Part shown: in pieces, positions 47,033 to 59,585 of the stretch | Layout: the number at the start of each line of letters is the position of its first letter | Position numbering within the stretch: position 1 is the first letter of the stretch | DNA from: Phyllostachys edulis | Lineage: Eukaryota; Streptophyta; Magnoliopsida; Poales; Poaceae | Length of the DNA stretch: 64,000 nt | Assembly (NCBI GenBank): GCA_036346405.1 | Contig: CM070557.1 | Location: 54,752,016-54,816,015, forward strand | Direction: 5' to 3' | The notes under the pieces: generated by a model | What the model was told of the DNA's origin: nothing | Database searches by the model: none | Seen by the model: the letters and a program-made list of their open reading frames with translations, nothing else | Translations under genes and position numbers: made by a program

Positions 47033-47438
47033 TAAAATTTGCGTAACTGGTCGATGTTCCAAGAATTCGAGAGAGCCTGGCCGTCTTCCATTGCCAATCG
47101 TATTGACCCTGGCCGTGTAACTTTGATCACTATGTAAGGACCTTTCCACTTAGGAGAAAGTTTATTCCGATTAGACTTGATTGGCAGAACCTCAATACCA
47201 AGTCACCTACAGCAAGGCTGCGAGGTTGGACCTTACGATCGTAGTATTTGCGCAGGGCTTGTTGGTAGACTGCTGAACGGATTAAGGCATGGTCTCCTGG
47301 ATCTGCAGAAAGATCTCTGGAGGCAGCAACACCATCAGATGAGTCGATACTCGGTTCGTAATCGAAACCGGCATCCATGTCGACGTCTGCGTAATCTGCC
47401 AAGTTAAACCAGTTCTCCTCGTTCCATTCTCCTGCCAT
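47033..47438 (-). pseudogene. Gypsy gag-start / integrase-end fusion relic
   Basis: From 47438: MAGEWNEENWFNLADYADVD (gag leader), running in frame into HALIRSAVYQQALRKYYDRK and VQPRSLAVGDLVLR (end of the integrase region). After a frameshift it reads KVTRPGSIRLAMEDGQALSN and SWNIDQLRKFYV before the stop. It arose by internal deletion and is not a new protein. Confidence 0.7.
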
Positions 47439-47490
47439 GAGTGCATGAGATTTGGAAAAAGAAAGTATGTTGACAAGAGATTACCGGATG

Positions 47491-47511
47491 ATCCCCACGG
47501 TCGGCGCCAAC
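47491..47511 (-). other. Gypsy primer-binding site
   Basis: Minus strand TTGGCGCCGACCGTGGGGAT directly after the LTR, like the TGGCGCC-type sites of grass Gypsy elements. Confidence 0.7.
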
Positions 47512-48282
47512 TGTCGGTGTTTTAGAACCAATCTTACGTAAATATTGTTTGATTCGGGGGGTCCCCTAGAATGGAATCACGCAGAGAGATTGACACGTGT
47601 ATTTCTCTGGGGAGAATAACAACCCTACTCCTGTGTGTGTATGGTATTGAGTGTATCTTGTACAATCGGGAGAAAAGACTAAGACTATTACAGAAGATAG
47701 TGCATGTCTTCCTGATTGCTTGCTATGTTCTCCGATTGCCTCTCCTTTCTTCTCTGATCGCCGCCTTTATATAGTCGTGAAGGAGTAGCCGTTTCTCCAG
47801 GTGAAGAGGCGTCTGATCATGTCCTGTAATGGGTGCATGTTTGCAGTAATCACCGGAGTGTTAACTCCTTCATGCCGCCTGACAGTTATTTGTTAGAGAT
47901 AATGGGGTATTATGTGCTATTACTCCGTAGAATAACAACGTATGTTGACTGCTTGGATTCCTTAATCAATTGGACCCACTCGTATGTTGGTTTTATTGAT
48001 CATAAGGTGGTCATAGCTGACCTGGTCGTAGAAGAGCTTACGATCATGGGGTAGTCGTAGACTAACTTACGACTGGATAGTGATCGTAGAAGAACTTACG
48101 ACCATAAGGTAGTCGTAGCAAGACTTACGACTATGGGGGTGGTCATAAAAGAACTTACGAGCACTTGGTAGGCTTCTCCTTTGTAAATATAAGGGGTATA
48201 CCTAGGGACCACATGACATCATATTTACCCATAATAAAAAGTATAGATAAAAGATAAAATGAGGATTATTAGATCCTCGTCA
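47512..48282 (-). repeat. Gypsy 5' LTR (771 bp)
   Basis: Plus strand TGTCGGTGTTTTAGAACC to ATCCTCGTCA, with palindromic TACGACCA/TGGTCGTA repeats at 48012-48160. Pairs in family with 8579-9372. Confidence 0.8.
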
Positions 48283-49085
48283 GATGCTATCCTACAGAGC
48301 AGTCTTGAAACAATACACAGTCTATGAAATAGGGTAATTTCTAGGAAGCTCATGAATAGGCCACGAGTATGACTTATACGCTACATTCTCGCACTTGTAG
48401 TTTGGTTAGCTTTACTATCAGTTGTTGCCTTGAACATTGAGATAGATATGCTAGTTTCTGTCCTTCTAGAAATTGGTATGGCTATAGTGTTCTTGATTAC
48501 CTGCTTTGAGATAATGGCAAGAGTAATTTTCATGATTTCTCTAGCACATTTCTGGATTAAAGTAATTCGAAAAATGCTTATATGTTCAACAGTTACGTGG
48601 GATGGTCCTTAATTTGATAAATACAGTGACAAACACTAACAGCTATTCTCTTACAAACCCTTAGTTAGATAAATACAATGACAAACACTAACAGCCATGC
48701 TCTTATAAGTTTCTTTTCAAACATTTATTCTGTTTACCCTTGATGTTCTGATATGGAAATTGATTACTTCCACCTTGATATGACAGGCCTAAAATATTAC
48801 AAGATAACCTGTACCAAAATTGTAGACAAGTGATACATGATGACTTAAACAAAACATGTTGGTTCTATTGGAAAATCCGAAAATGTTATGTTGTAGTTTT
48901 AGTTGTTTTACACAAGAGGGTTTCCAAGTTTCTCTCTGCCTGGCATTATTTGCTAGAGCAATTCTGCAATTGAAAAGGCACACCTCCTGATGTTGTACTT
49001 AAGGCTGTATAAAATTGTTGTTGATGTTACATTGGTCCTTTTTAATTTATCCTCTAGATATTCTAACTATAATATATTCTGAAAA
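48283..49085 (+). other. NFS2-fragment intron with Copia LTR remainder
   Basis: Holds the second 42-bp repeat (48387-48428) and its continuation, a hydrophobic open frame to 48612 that is LTR-like rather than a gene. A short duplicated phrase around AAATACAxTGACAAACACTAACAGC is at 48620-48700. No exon is seen until 49086. Confidence 0.45.
48387..48428 (+). repeat. 42-bp direct repeat, copy 2
   Basis: Identical to 42426-42467. The flanking bases differ on both sides. Confidence 0.9.
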
Positions 49086-51348
49086 GATTTGAAGCTGGAA
49101 CTCTGGCTATTGGAGAAGCTATAGGATTGTGAGCAGGAATGCATCCCATAAATGACTTGGAATATGATTATATTTTTTCCCTGCAAAATAATATGGAGTT
49201 TAGTTATGTGGCATCTGCAATATATAGAAAATACTGATGAGTATATAACCTAAAGTTAAAGTGCGCCAACAGTTTTTCACCGGAGTTATGTGCACTACTT
49301 TATAACCTTTACTTCTACCAAATTTTTGTCCCCTTTGGGCTTTCCAGCCATATGAAATTCTACCTCTCTGCAGATTACTTCATTGATTATTGAGGCTGCT
49401 GCTTGGTGTTGTATGCTTATAATGATTGTACTGAAGGCAAGAATTTACATCTACGAGTTTAATTACATGGTACATCCAGTTTATGGTAATATACGTGATG
49501 ATTGGGGAAACTGCTATGTTCAATCTTGTGCTTTCTATGAGGCAGTACTATAGTTCAAGGTATAATACATTTGTAAAAAAAAAAACCTTTAATGAAACTT
49601 GTTGGGTGGTGACCCAAAGATTTATCATCTTTTTTTAATGTATACTAACTTCTGTATTTTCCTTTTGCGGTTTAGTATTTTACTTATACTGTAGTGAGAT
49701 AATCTGCTAGGTTTGCAGTCTTTTGGTCTCATGATTGTATTTAGTGATCTCTTTTGTATACTGAATGTATATTTCCTGCAGTTCTTGTTTGGAATCCTCA
49801 TGGTGGTTTATCTACCTAGCTTGGATCCTGTAACACCCTGGTTATCTGAGCCTTTTTGAAATTTTCAAAATAAAAGAAACCATTTGGTTTTGATGAGAAT
49901 TCAAAGCTTAACCTGAGGTTTTCAGAATTTGAAGTGTTTAAAATGACTAAGTCAAACTTCAATTAATCACAAGCTTGATTTAATTGGTGGCATTCAAGCT
50001 CTCTAGAGCTATCTCTCCTTTTCTCTGTAGGATCTGCTCTTCCCTTGCCCAGTTCTTGGGCCCAGGTCTCTCTTCCTCCATCCTGTTTGGACATTCTTTT
50101 ATGCCCCAACTTTCCCTCTTGTTTGGCCTCTGTTGCTGTTCTCCTTTTCTTGTCTGCCCGAACCTTTCCTTGCCTTTTGGAATTCCTCTCTGTCCAGACC
50201 ACCTTCCTGGTCCAGACCATCCCTTAGGGCAGGACCTCTCTCTCAATCTCTTTTGGTAGTTTAGACCTCCCCTGAGGCCTAGACTTCCTTTGTCACTAAA
50301 CCTCCTCTGAGGACTAGACCATCCTTGTGGTTTTGACTTTTCCCCTTTACTTGGGCATTCCCCAGGTTTAGACTTCCTTTGTGTTCAGCCCTCCTGTATG
50401 CCCAGACCTCATCACCACTGGGACCTTTCTTTAGCTCTCACCTCCTCCTCGTTTGGGTCCCCTTGGTGTCTGGATCTCTTTTGGGTCCTAGACCTCCCCT
50501 ATGATTGGGCATGCTCTCATGCCCAAGCCTCCCTCTTGTCTGGCCATCTCCTTGAGGCCAGATCTCCTTGTGCTTGGAACTCTCCTGTGAGGCTAGACCT
50601 CTTTTGTATCTAGACAGCCCTGGTATTCAGACCTCTTTCTTGTTGGCTTGAATCTCTTTATGGTTCAAACCTCTCCTTTGATGGGTTGAATCCCTTTGTG
50701 GTTTAGATCTCCTTTTGATCCAAACCTCCTCCTTTGGTTTAGACCTTCCCAGGTCTAAACCTCCCTCATGTTCGTTTGAACCTCCCCCTCGTTCATTTGA
50801 ACCTCCTCTATATTCACTTGGACCTCCCTCGTGTCCGTTCGAGCCTTCCGCTTAATCTAGACCTCTATCGCTAATGTACCGTTCGATTGCGTTGGACGGT
50901 TTGATCTTGTTGGCACGTTCGCTCGGTCCGAATGCCCCAATCAATTTGGACCACCCGATCCAGTTGGATGGCTGTGATCTGATGGTAGCTTTGGATGGTC
51001 CGAACGGCCCAATCGCTTTGGCTCGTTCAATCCAAATCCAACCACTCCTGCTCCTCCCGCTTCTTATCTTGCTATCGCCAGGACCTCCCTTTGGAGATCC
51101 TAGCCGTCAGGACCTCCCCTTGCTGTTGATCTGACCGTTAGGACCTCCCTTTGGAGATCTAGCCGTCAGGACCTCCTTTGCTTTTGATCTTGACCGTTAG
51201 GACCTCCCTTTGGAGATCCTAGCCGTCAGGATCTTCTTTGTTTGTTAATCTTGACCGTCAGGACCTCTTCTTTGTGGATCTGACCGCCAGGACCTCCCCG
51301 TCCCTTGGACCTCTTAGCCCTCTGGACCTCCTTGTCCATGGGACCTCC

Positions 51349-53058
51349 TATAACACCCTATGTAATGCAACCATGCAATGCACCTTTTAATCTTTATCTC
51401 TTTTCGCATTTTACCGGTAATGCGGGGTATACAACCGTCGATGTATACCCATGCCTATGCACTCGGCAATAGGGACCAAGAGCTCAGACTCCACAAGTAT
51501 AGGGACCTTTGCCCATCATCGGCATGATGGGGACCTCTTTACTCATTGCCCACATTACACGAATGTGGGACCTCTAGCCCGTCATCGACATGGCGGGACC
51601 TCAACAATTCATACTTGGTCACCACGTGACCAAAACTCAATCATGCTTACTACATGCATATGTTCAATGACATTATCTTCTAAACATATGAATTCAACAT
51701 GTACATAATAACATGTAAGCATTAACCATGAACACAGAAACTTTAACCATAGCTTGAATATACCAAGATATATTGTAATTCATCACAATAACATCCATGC
51801 ATGGCAATCACGATCAAGACACAATCAATCTTAGCAAACAATCATCATTATTCTTTAACCCTAATACTTGCCTCAACCACGCGAGGGCGATGGACGCCAA
51901 GAAGGCGCTGCCCTGGGATCACCCTCCCACCTGAACATAATAATAGCCCAATCTAAGACAAGCATACTGGACCCATAAACAAATAAGAACACAATTGAAC
52001 TCGCTAAACTCCCAAGCGCTTCCCAACCTTCCAATTTCTGCCGATCGATTAAGTGTCCACTGCGGACAGTCAACTTCTAAATTATATAACTTTCTGCTCA
52101 GGAATCCAAATCAGGTGTTCTAATACTTTATGGAAAGATAATAAAATTATCTAAATAAACTTAGTTGGGGAGCCCTTCTGATTCTGCCATCAAATGCCCC
52201 TACCAAGCCACTCTTTAGGACATCAATATTCACGTCAGGTTCTCTGGACAGTACACTAAAACCACCATAACGTTTGCTATGATTATCCAAATATTGCGTT
52301 CTTTAGCTTCCTGGAAAGGTATGGAAATTATCTACAGTTTTTGTTATATCGAGATCCTCTGATTTCGTCTTTAACTAATGGCTTAACCCAGGTTTCTACA
52401 ACCAGTCAGAAATCTGACAGACTAGCAGGACAGCGACACTAAAAAATTCATAACTTGCTGACCGTTAATCGGATTTGGGTGTTCTTGGCGGCCACGTAAA
52501 GCTAAGGGCGTCACCCAACTTTCTCTAAGAGAAGTCATCCCCAAATTCTGCCTCTAAAGATACGAAAACCTACGTCCAAGAATCTGGACAGAATTGAATC
52601 TATTACCCGACATTGATTAAACAACCAATTAAACCTCTAAACTATCGGAGATCGGTGTTACCCTTGACAAATCGTTGATTGAACACCCACACCAGCACCG
52701 CACGAGGATCCTCTCCTTCTCTTTTCCTTGCTTTCTCCTCGATTGGCCAATTCCCTGCGTTCCTCCTTCTTCCTTCCTCTCCATCCTTTCTCCTCTTGGC
52801 ATAGCATGGGGGATGCTACAGATCTTGCCTTCAGACTAGGGCGGCGGTACTGTAGCACTAGGGTTTCCCCTCCTTTTATTGGTGGTCGGCCCTCATGGGC
52901 CTCTGGGCCAAGGCCCGAGGCCCAAAGTTGTCAAAAACTGCAAAAACCCCTCTGTCTAATTGTCGCTAAATCTATATTATATTTGGTCCTTCTCCTAATT
53001 CAATTAATCTCTCCCAAATACTCTTTTGAATATTCTTGAATACTTTTGGGGTATTACA
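51349..53058 (-). repeat. 3' LTR of nested element, with internal deletion
   Basis: Plus strand TATAACACCC joins directly to TATGTAATGCAACC. In the other LTR these are separated by about 690 bp. The terminal TG has become TA. Confidence 0.8.
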
Positions 53059-53070
53059 TTCTACCTCTTA
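53059..53070 (-). other. Polypurine tract
   Basis: Minus strand TAAGAGGTAGAA immediately before the LTR start TGTAATACCCC. Confidence 0.65.
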
Positions 53071-56000
53071 AATTGAATTCGACCCAATTCTAATCACTCT
53101 TAACGCCAAGGTATATCCACAGTTAATACTTAAAAATATATTAGCACATACATTGTGAATAATTACGATATTGCTCGCGCTTGCTAGACTTCAAATTCCC
53201 AGTGGTCTCTCTCTCTCTGCTGCGACCAAAGCACCTTGACGTATCGGCGTGTTACGCCTTATTACTCGTCCCAACCTTTCAAGAGTCACTCAACGGACAT
53301 GACTTGAAGGTACGGTCTTATTTGTAGGTCAACGGTTCTAACTAAACTTCACACTCTGGATTTCTCGAGTACTCCCTAGACACCGTGTCATACAAAACAA
53401 TCAGGTTCTACGCCAGACTCTAGACGGTCCTAGTAATACGCTATCTCTCAAATCTCCACAACTTTCAGAACAACCAATGTACCTTGGGCCAACATTCCCT
53501 TGGTACCAAGCCACACAACTCGCACATGGTACAAAAACTATTGTTTCTTGTATCAATCGATCTCTTCACTTTAACAATGGGCACCTCCTTCAACCGAGGA
53601 CGCTCAACGGAACTCATTTTTAACAAACTCTTTTAGAAACGAGCATGGCGAAAATAAAGGATTCTCATCGCAAACACGCAATTACCAACTTATCACCAAA
53701 AGGGTTAAGCCCAAAACCAAGAGATTCATCATGAAACTCTTCCACTTTCCAAGTAGGCAATTTGCCAAAGAACACTACATAAGCCAAAGGCGAAATCACT
53801 TTCGTATGCAAAACAACCATTTCTTTTCTTTTTCTTAACCGAAAAGAATCACGCATACCAAGAAGAGCCAACTTAATTTATAATTGGCATCATTATAGAG
53901 ACAAAGCTCAAATAAAACCAAGAGAATATTTTATTATCCAAGAATACAACCTTTTCCTCAAACTTGCTTTTGAGAATTCAACTTTCACTTAAACCATGAG
54001 ATCTCAAATCATCGCATAGCACACTAATTCTTTTCTTTTAATTTGGCAACCTCAAAGCTATGCTCAAACCGAACACAAAATCCACATCTAGGAAGAGAGA
54101 CTCTTCCAATCCATAATAACATACTCGATCGACTTCTCTACCAAGGGAATTACTTTGACATATAATTCCCCACACACCTCCATATAGATTTCACCACAAT
54201 CACCTCACCTCAATCTTTTAAGGTTAATCAACTTGAAATTCACCACATTCACACTCATTTACTTTACCCAAAGTATTCTATCAAAGATCAACATACTATT
54301 CAAAATTAAACGCTTCGTTCATTCACCTCTACACATAATATTGGGTCTCCAAGGTCCTAGCGAAAAATAAAGCCCCAAATTTAACCTCCAAGTCTCCTTC
54401 CATGAACTTCTAGTATACTTGACGTAACCCTCGATCGATGACTAAAATTTCACATACTCAACAATACCCTCGGTCATTAATATCAACATTCCTCACTAAT
54501 TAAATAACAGACCTAAGGCGATTCATTTCACCAATCTTAGACCTTCTCTAACCCACACCAATCATATTCACTACACGACCACAATATACCCATTCACGAG
54601 ACCCTAACCTGCTTGATCACGATTCAAACATACTCGATCACTAACATCAATAAATAATTATATTCTTGACCAAGTTATCTTTAGAGATAATCTATCTCCC
54701 AAAGGGTTACTCACTGAGGCCGAGTCATACTTGACAATAACTTAACCAGCCTTACTATCCCATTAATTAACACGGCTACTAGATTCCTCTATTCTGCTAC
54801 TCTCATTAAACTACACCCTCATAAATCTTCTACACAATCTTCCGAGTACTCCAAATGCGATACTCTAAGAAACTGATCAAGATTTCCATACTTGCTAATT
54901 CTAATGTTCTATCAAAATGAACACAAGATCTTGGACCACATCTTGCTATAGGTCCTACTAATTGCGACAACGAAACCCGTTAGCTCCAAAGACAAACATT
55001 CTATTTAAATCAAATCCTTTCCAAGGGTTATCCTAATAAATTGATTTATTGCGCCATGCATCCCAAACATCTTGACACCTGAAGCCTCACGGAATCATCT
55101 ATTCGACCACCACTATCTCATTGCCAAAATTCATCTTTAAAGGTTTTGCAACATGAATCAATTAATCCTTTCTCAGAAGAAGAGGCCAATATGAATATTA
55201 ATAGTAATTTCAAAGATCAGATAAACGTTTACCATTCATGGTAAACACAAGACCAAAAGGAACAAATCAATTGGCAATGAACTCGAGAAAACATAAGAGA
55301 GTCCACAATTGAAGGCACAGTTCCCCAAGAAGAGGATATCAAACCGTAAGTTCTGGCGTGACTTCAAACCTCAAATACTCCTAATACACTCTTTCCGCTA
55401 ACACGTAAAACAATTCTTTGATCACAACAATACTTGGTTAGCTCGAACAAGATAAGTTCTTAAGACCAACCCGCAAGTACCAATAAGATCCTTCACACAT
55501 CAATTTTTTTTTTTTGCTCGGAGCGGTTCAACTACCATATAAATCATGAGATCCAAATGATCTCGGCCATAAAACTTGAAACATTTTCATTTACGGAATA
55601 TCATGAAAGGCAATCAAATTAATCTCCTCTTAAAGGAATCAACATCACTCTAGCAACCATAAGCTGTTAGTCTTTCTAACATCCTATCATGCACTCGGCA
55701 TGAACCAACATAACTCACTATCCCATCACTAACCTTTCCAAGGAAACACAATAACCTATTTCTTTTTTTTTTCTATAAGGTTGCAATACTCAACCTGGTC
55801 AAGATGATAACTAATGCACAAACCCCACTATCAAAGTAAACCGTCTTTTAACTAGGGCATACTGCCCAGTTCATCCTCACAACACACCTATATAGATCAC
55901 CCTTAATTTCCAATCATTAACCTTTTAGCAAAGCTCAACATCAATTTAGCGCACACCAATTCCAATCTAATGGTTATAAATAAATAGCTGACGATTATAC

Positions 56001-57180
56001 TGTCTTGGAAGGATTTATGGTCATTTCTCTATTTGCGTTCCCACTAGCAAACATAAGACCATCAAGCAACCAAAAACATCCTTATCTCTCCCTTCCTACA
56101 CATTTAAATTAATCCATTGAGATCAAGTAATCCAACCAGTTTAGTAAACTAAACAATTTTTTTTCTTTTAAGGATCAACCTTCTCATCAAAGACATATTA
56201 TTATCCTACCACTCCACCATCATGTAAACATAAATTACTAATTACATTCCATCAGTTCATCTCTTAGTAATGCTCAACCCATACTTCGATACGTAATAAA
56301 TGCACCTAGCAATTTCATATGATCATTACTTATCCATAAAAGTTAACTTCAAGATTAATATCCACTATGACAATATTCTAACATCGTCTGGACTTATCCA
56401 TCCCAAAGGGTTAGATTAATCCGTTGAGACTCGCAAATCTACTCTATCCAAGAAGCTTATCAATTAATCACCCATAGTGATCAAACCAAGCCAATCAACG
56501 TTCCATACTTGTTACTAACTCTATTGATTCCACCTAAATACGGTCATACTCATAGTCACACTCATCAAGACTACTAGAGAACAACCTCAACTTATTCAAC
56601 TTTCCTTTCAAGGATCTTAGCTAAGATCAATCATGCACACACTTGTCACCCAATCTTGATAATCCATATCATATTCATTAAGTGCTTTGTTTATAACCTC
56701 TCATCTTATCATGACAAAACATCGCTAAAGGGTGTAACATCTTCTTTCATAAAAGAGATCCATTAATCTTCAACACTCAAAATACCCTTGTGAAACTCAT
56801 TAGTCACAATCGGACAAGAGTTGACCAAAGTCAAAGAAGATAACAACTTTTCTAAAGGTACATCACAATCACGCTGTACTAAGTTATCAGAGGTAACCAC
56901 TTCACTATTCTCTTACTATGAGCGGTGGTGTAACTTTGGTAAAGCCGAGGCCACAACCACGACCTCAATCTCTCGACATCAACTATCATAATATATAAGC
57001 GATATAATCAATTATAAGTATATAAGATCATATCATACATTAAGCACAATGATCAACTAGCAATCAGTAGCACAAAAGTAACTATTTACTCGATGGGCGT
57101 AAATGCAATGCAAAACCCATCCCCAACTCTTGTGCTTAGTGTGTCAAGTTTAATATTTTCAATACCACGGACCTCTGACC
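53071..57180 (-). other. Non-coding interior of nested element
   Basis: 4.1 kb, AT-rich, with no open frame over 70 codons and no recognisable retroviral domain on either strand. The element must be mobilised in trans, as with other large derivatives that lack coding capacity. Confidence 0.7.
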
Positions 57181-57193
57181 GCTCGATACCAAT
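57181..57193 (-). other. Primer-binding-site-like sequence
   Basis: Minus strand ATTGGTATCGAGC, resembling the initiator-Met type TTGGTATCAGAGC, directly outside the 5' LTR. Confidence 0.6.
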
Positions 57194-59585
57194 CAGAACA
57201 CCCAAATTTCAACATGAGCACGGAATGCGACTAAATTAAACAAATAAAACGAACTACCTACAACCATCTTACCAAAATTCGCGAGAACCTCCTTTGTATT
57301 ATTAATCAATACCGAGGTACCAGCGAAATATCATAGGAAGGCATAAATAAAACATCCAATATATGGAGAAGGTATCCTTCCTTCACCGATTAGTTTCTAT
57401 CTGTTACAGTTCATCATTAAACTAGATTCACAAGCAAGAATAAATCATGGAGAAGGTATCCTTCCTTCCCATCTTGGTTTACTTATTACAGTTCATCAAC
57501 AAATCAACATTCACTATCATCCAAGCATATAATATAGTCTAATCCGATAGAGAAATATTTAGCATAATCCAACTTGCTAATCTCAACATTACAGATAGAC
57601 CAAAACACTCAACCAAATCTATTAATGAAACTTAACGGTTTACTCATTCATATAGTATGAACTACATGATATGATTTTATTAGGATGAAGGGTAGTGTGT
57701 GCAATCGATAAAAAGCTACTCCCTCCCATGCATGCCGCTCTTGCCGTTGGTACCTAAAAGCACAACAAAGTAAGGGTGAGTCCACAGACTCGGCAAGTAT
57801 CAACAAGGCCAAATCTAGAAACACATCCACAAAGATTAATATTCACAATTAAACATTACGCTAAACATAGCCTTCATGCTTATGTAATGCAACCATGCAA
57901 TGCACCTTTTAATCTTTATCTCTTTTCGCATTTTACGTCGGTAATGCGGGTATACAACCGTCGATGTATACCCATGCCTATGCACTCCGCAATAGGGACC
58001 AAGAGCCTATACTCCACAAGTATAGGGACCTTTGCCCATCATCGGCATGATGGGGACCTCTTTACTCATTGCCCACATTACACCTAATGTGGGGACCTCT
58101 AGCCCGTCATCGACATGGCGGGGACCTCAACAATTCATACTTGGTCACCACGTGACCAAAACTCAATCATGCTTACTACATGCATATGTTCAATGACATT
58201 ATCTTCTAAACATATGAATTCAACATGTACATAATAACATGTAAGCATTAACCATGAACACAGAAACTTTAACCATAGCTTGAATATACCAAGATATATT
58301 GTAATTCATCACAATAACATCCATGCATGGCAATCACGATCAAGACACAATCAATCTTAGCAAACAATCATCATTATTCTTTAACCCAATACTTGCCTCA
58401 ACCACGCGAGGGCGATGGGCGCCAAGAAGGCGCTGCCCTGGGATCACCCTCCCACCTGAACATAATAATAGCCCAATCTAAGACAAGCATACTGGACCCA
58501 TAAACAAATAAGAACACAATTGAACTCGCTAAACTCCCAAGCGCTTCCCAACCTTCCAATTTCTGCCGATCGATTAAGTGTCCACTGCGGACAGTCAACT
58601 TCTAAATTATATAACTTTCTGCTCAGGAATCCAAATCAGGTGTTCTAATACTTTATGGAAACATAATAAAATTATCTAAATAAACTTAGTTGGGGAGCCC
58701 TTCTGATTCTGCCATCAAATGCCCCTACCAAGCCACTCTTTAGGACATCAATATTCACGTCAGGTTCTCTGGACAGTACACTAAAACCACCATAACGTTT
58801 GCTATGATTATCCAAATATTGCGTTCTTTAGCTTCCTGGAAAGGTATGGAAATTATCTACAGTTTTTGTTATATCGAGATCCTCTGATTTCGTCTTTAAC
58901 TAATGGCTTAACCCAGGTTTCTACAACCTGTCAGAAATCTGACAGACTAGCAGGACAGCGACACTAAAAAATTCATAACTTGCTGACCGTTAATTGGATT
59001 TGGGTGTTCTTGGCGGCCACGTAAAGCTAAGGGCGTCACCCAACTTTCTCTAAGAGAAGTCATCCCCAAATTCTGCCTCTAAAGATACGAAAACCTACGT
59101 CCAAGAATCTGGACAGAATTGAATCTATTACCCGACATTGATTAAACAACCAATTAAACCTCTAAACTATCGGAGATCGGTGTTACCCTTGACAAATCGT
59201 TGACGAACACCCACACCAGCACCGGCACGAGGATCCTCTCCTTCTCTTTTCCCTTGCTTTCTCCTCGATTGGCCAATTCCCGGCGTTCCTCCTTCTTCCT
59301 TCCTCTCCATCCTTTCTCCTCTTGGCATAGCAGTGGGGGGATGCTACAGTGCAGCGCTACAGTACTAGGGGCGGCAGTACTGTAGCACTAGGGTTTCCCC
59401 TCCTTTTATTGGTGGCGGCCCCTCATTGGCCTCTGGGCCAAGGCCCGAGGCCCAGTTGTCAAAAACCGCAGAAACCCTCTGTCTAATTGTCGCTAAATCT
59501 ATATTATATTTGGTCCTTCTCCGAATTCAATTAATCTCTCCCAAATACTCTTTTGAATATTCTTGAATACTTTTGGGGTATTACA
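57194..59585 (-). repeat. 5' LTR of nested element (~2.39 kb)
   Basis: The left limit is set by the primer-like site and AGAACACCC; the right end is TATTACA at 59585. 57881-59585 is nearly identical to 51359-53058. Confidence 0.75.

Larger units (their letters stand above)
45641..48282 (-). mobile_element. Rearranged Gypsy element with 5' LTR, gag start fused to integrase end
   Basis: Minus orientation: 5' LTR 48282-47512, primer site 47511-47491, a gag start at 47438, then integrase C-terminal sequence and the pol stop near 47033. The middle of gag-pol has been deleted. The 3' part has tandem repeats (46340-46915). A second copy of the 47185-47285 segment lies at 45690-45790, and the 3' LTR is missing. 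Same LTR family as 8579-9372. Confidence 0.7.
41117..49128 (+). pseudogene. NFS2: Chloroplast cysteine desulfurase NFS2 (SufS/CpNifS), three-exon fragment
   Basis: Exons 41117-41186 (CGLASAGFLHGKFETLSSME, PFLG), 41362-41422 (GGEMIADVFQDKSTYAEPP) and 49086-49128 (FEAGTLAIGEAIG). Together they give the CpNifS segment CGPTGIGFLxGKxxLLxSMPPFLGGGEMIxDVF...[21 protein letters not shown]. The family removes sulfur from cysteine for plastid Fe-S assembly, using PLP. The exons containing the PLP lysine and the active cysteine are absent. The first intron is normal (165-175 bp). The second has swollen to 7.7 kb by Copia and Gypsy insertions, and its acceptor is damaged (AAAAG in place of a normal CAG). 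It is a captured, non-functional piece lying in what would be an intron of the ABCC fragment. Confidence 0.85.
51349..59585 (-). mobile_element. Young 8.2-kb non-autonomous LTR retrotransposon, nested
   Basis: Target duplication CCTCC at 51344-51348 and 59586-59590. Both LTRs end GGGGTATTACA on the plus strand. The primer-site-like and polypurine sequences show minus orientation. From 51359 the left LTR aligns with the right one from 57881 with only a handful of differences over 1.7 kb, so the insertion is recent. The left LTR lacks about 690 bp present in the right one. The 4.1-kb interior has no gag or pol frame on either strand. Confidence 0.85.

Noticed and set aside
47130..47438. Apparent new 102-residue acidic protein
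   Set aside because: It is the in-frame junction of Gypsy gag leader and integrase end produced by an internal deletion.
48430..48612. Hydrophobic 60-residue open frame resembling a membrane protein
   Set aside because: It continues a Copia-LTR-like segment across the 42-bp repeat. No homology to the ABCC membrane domain could be made convincing.
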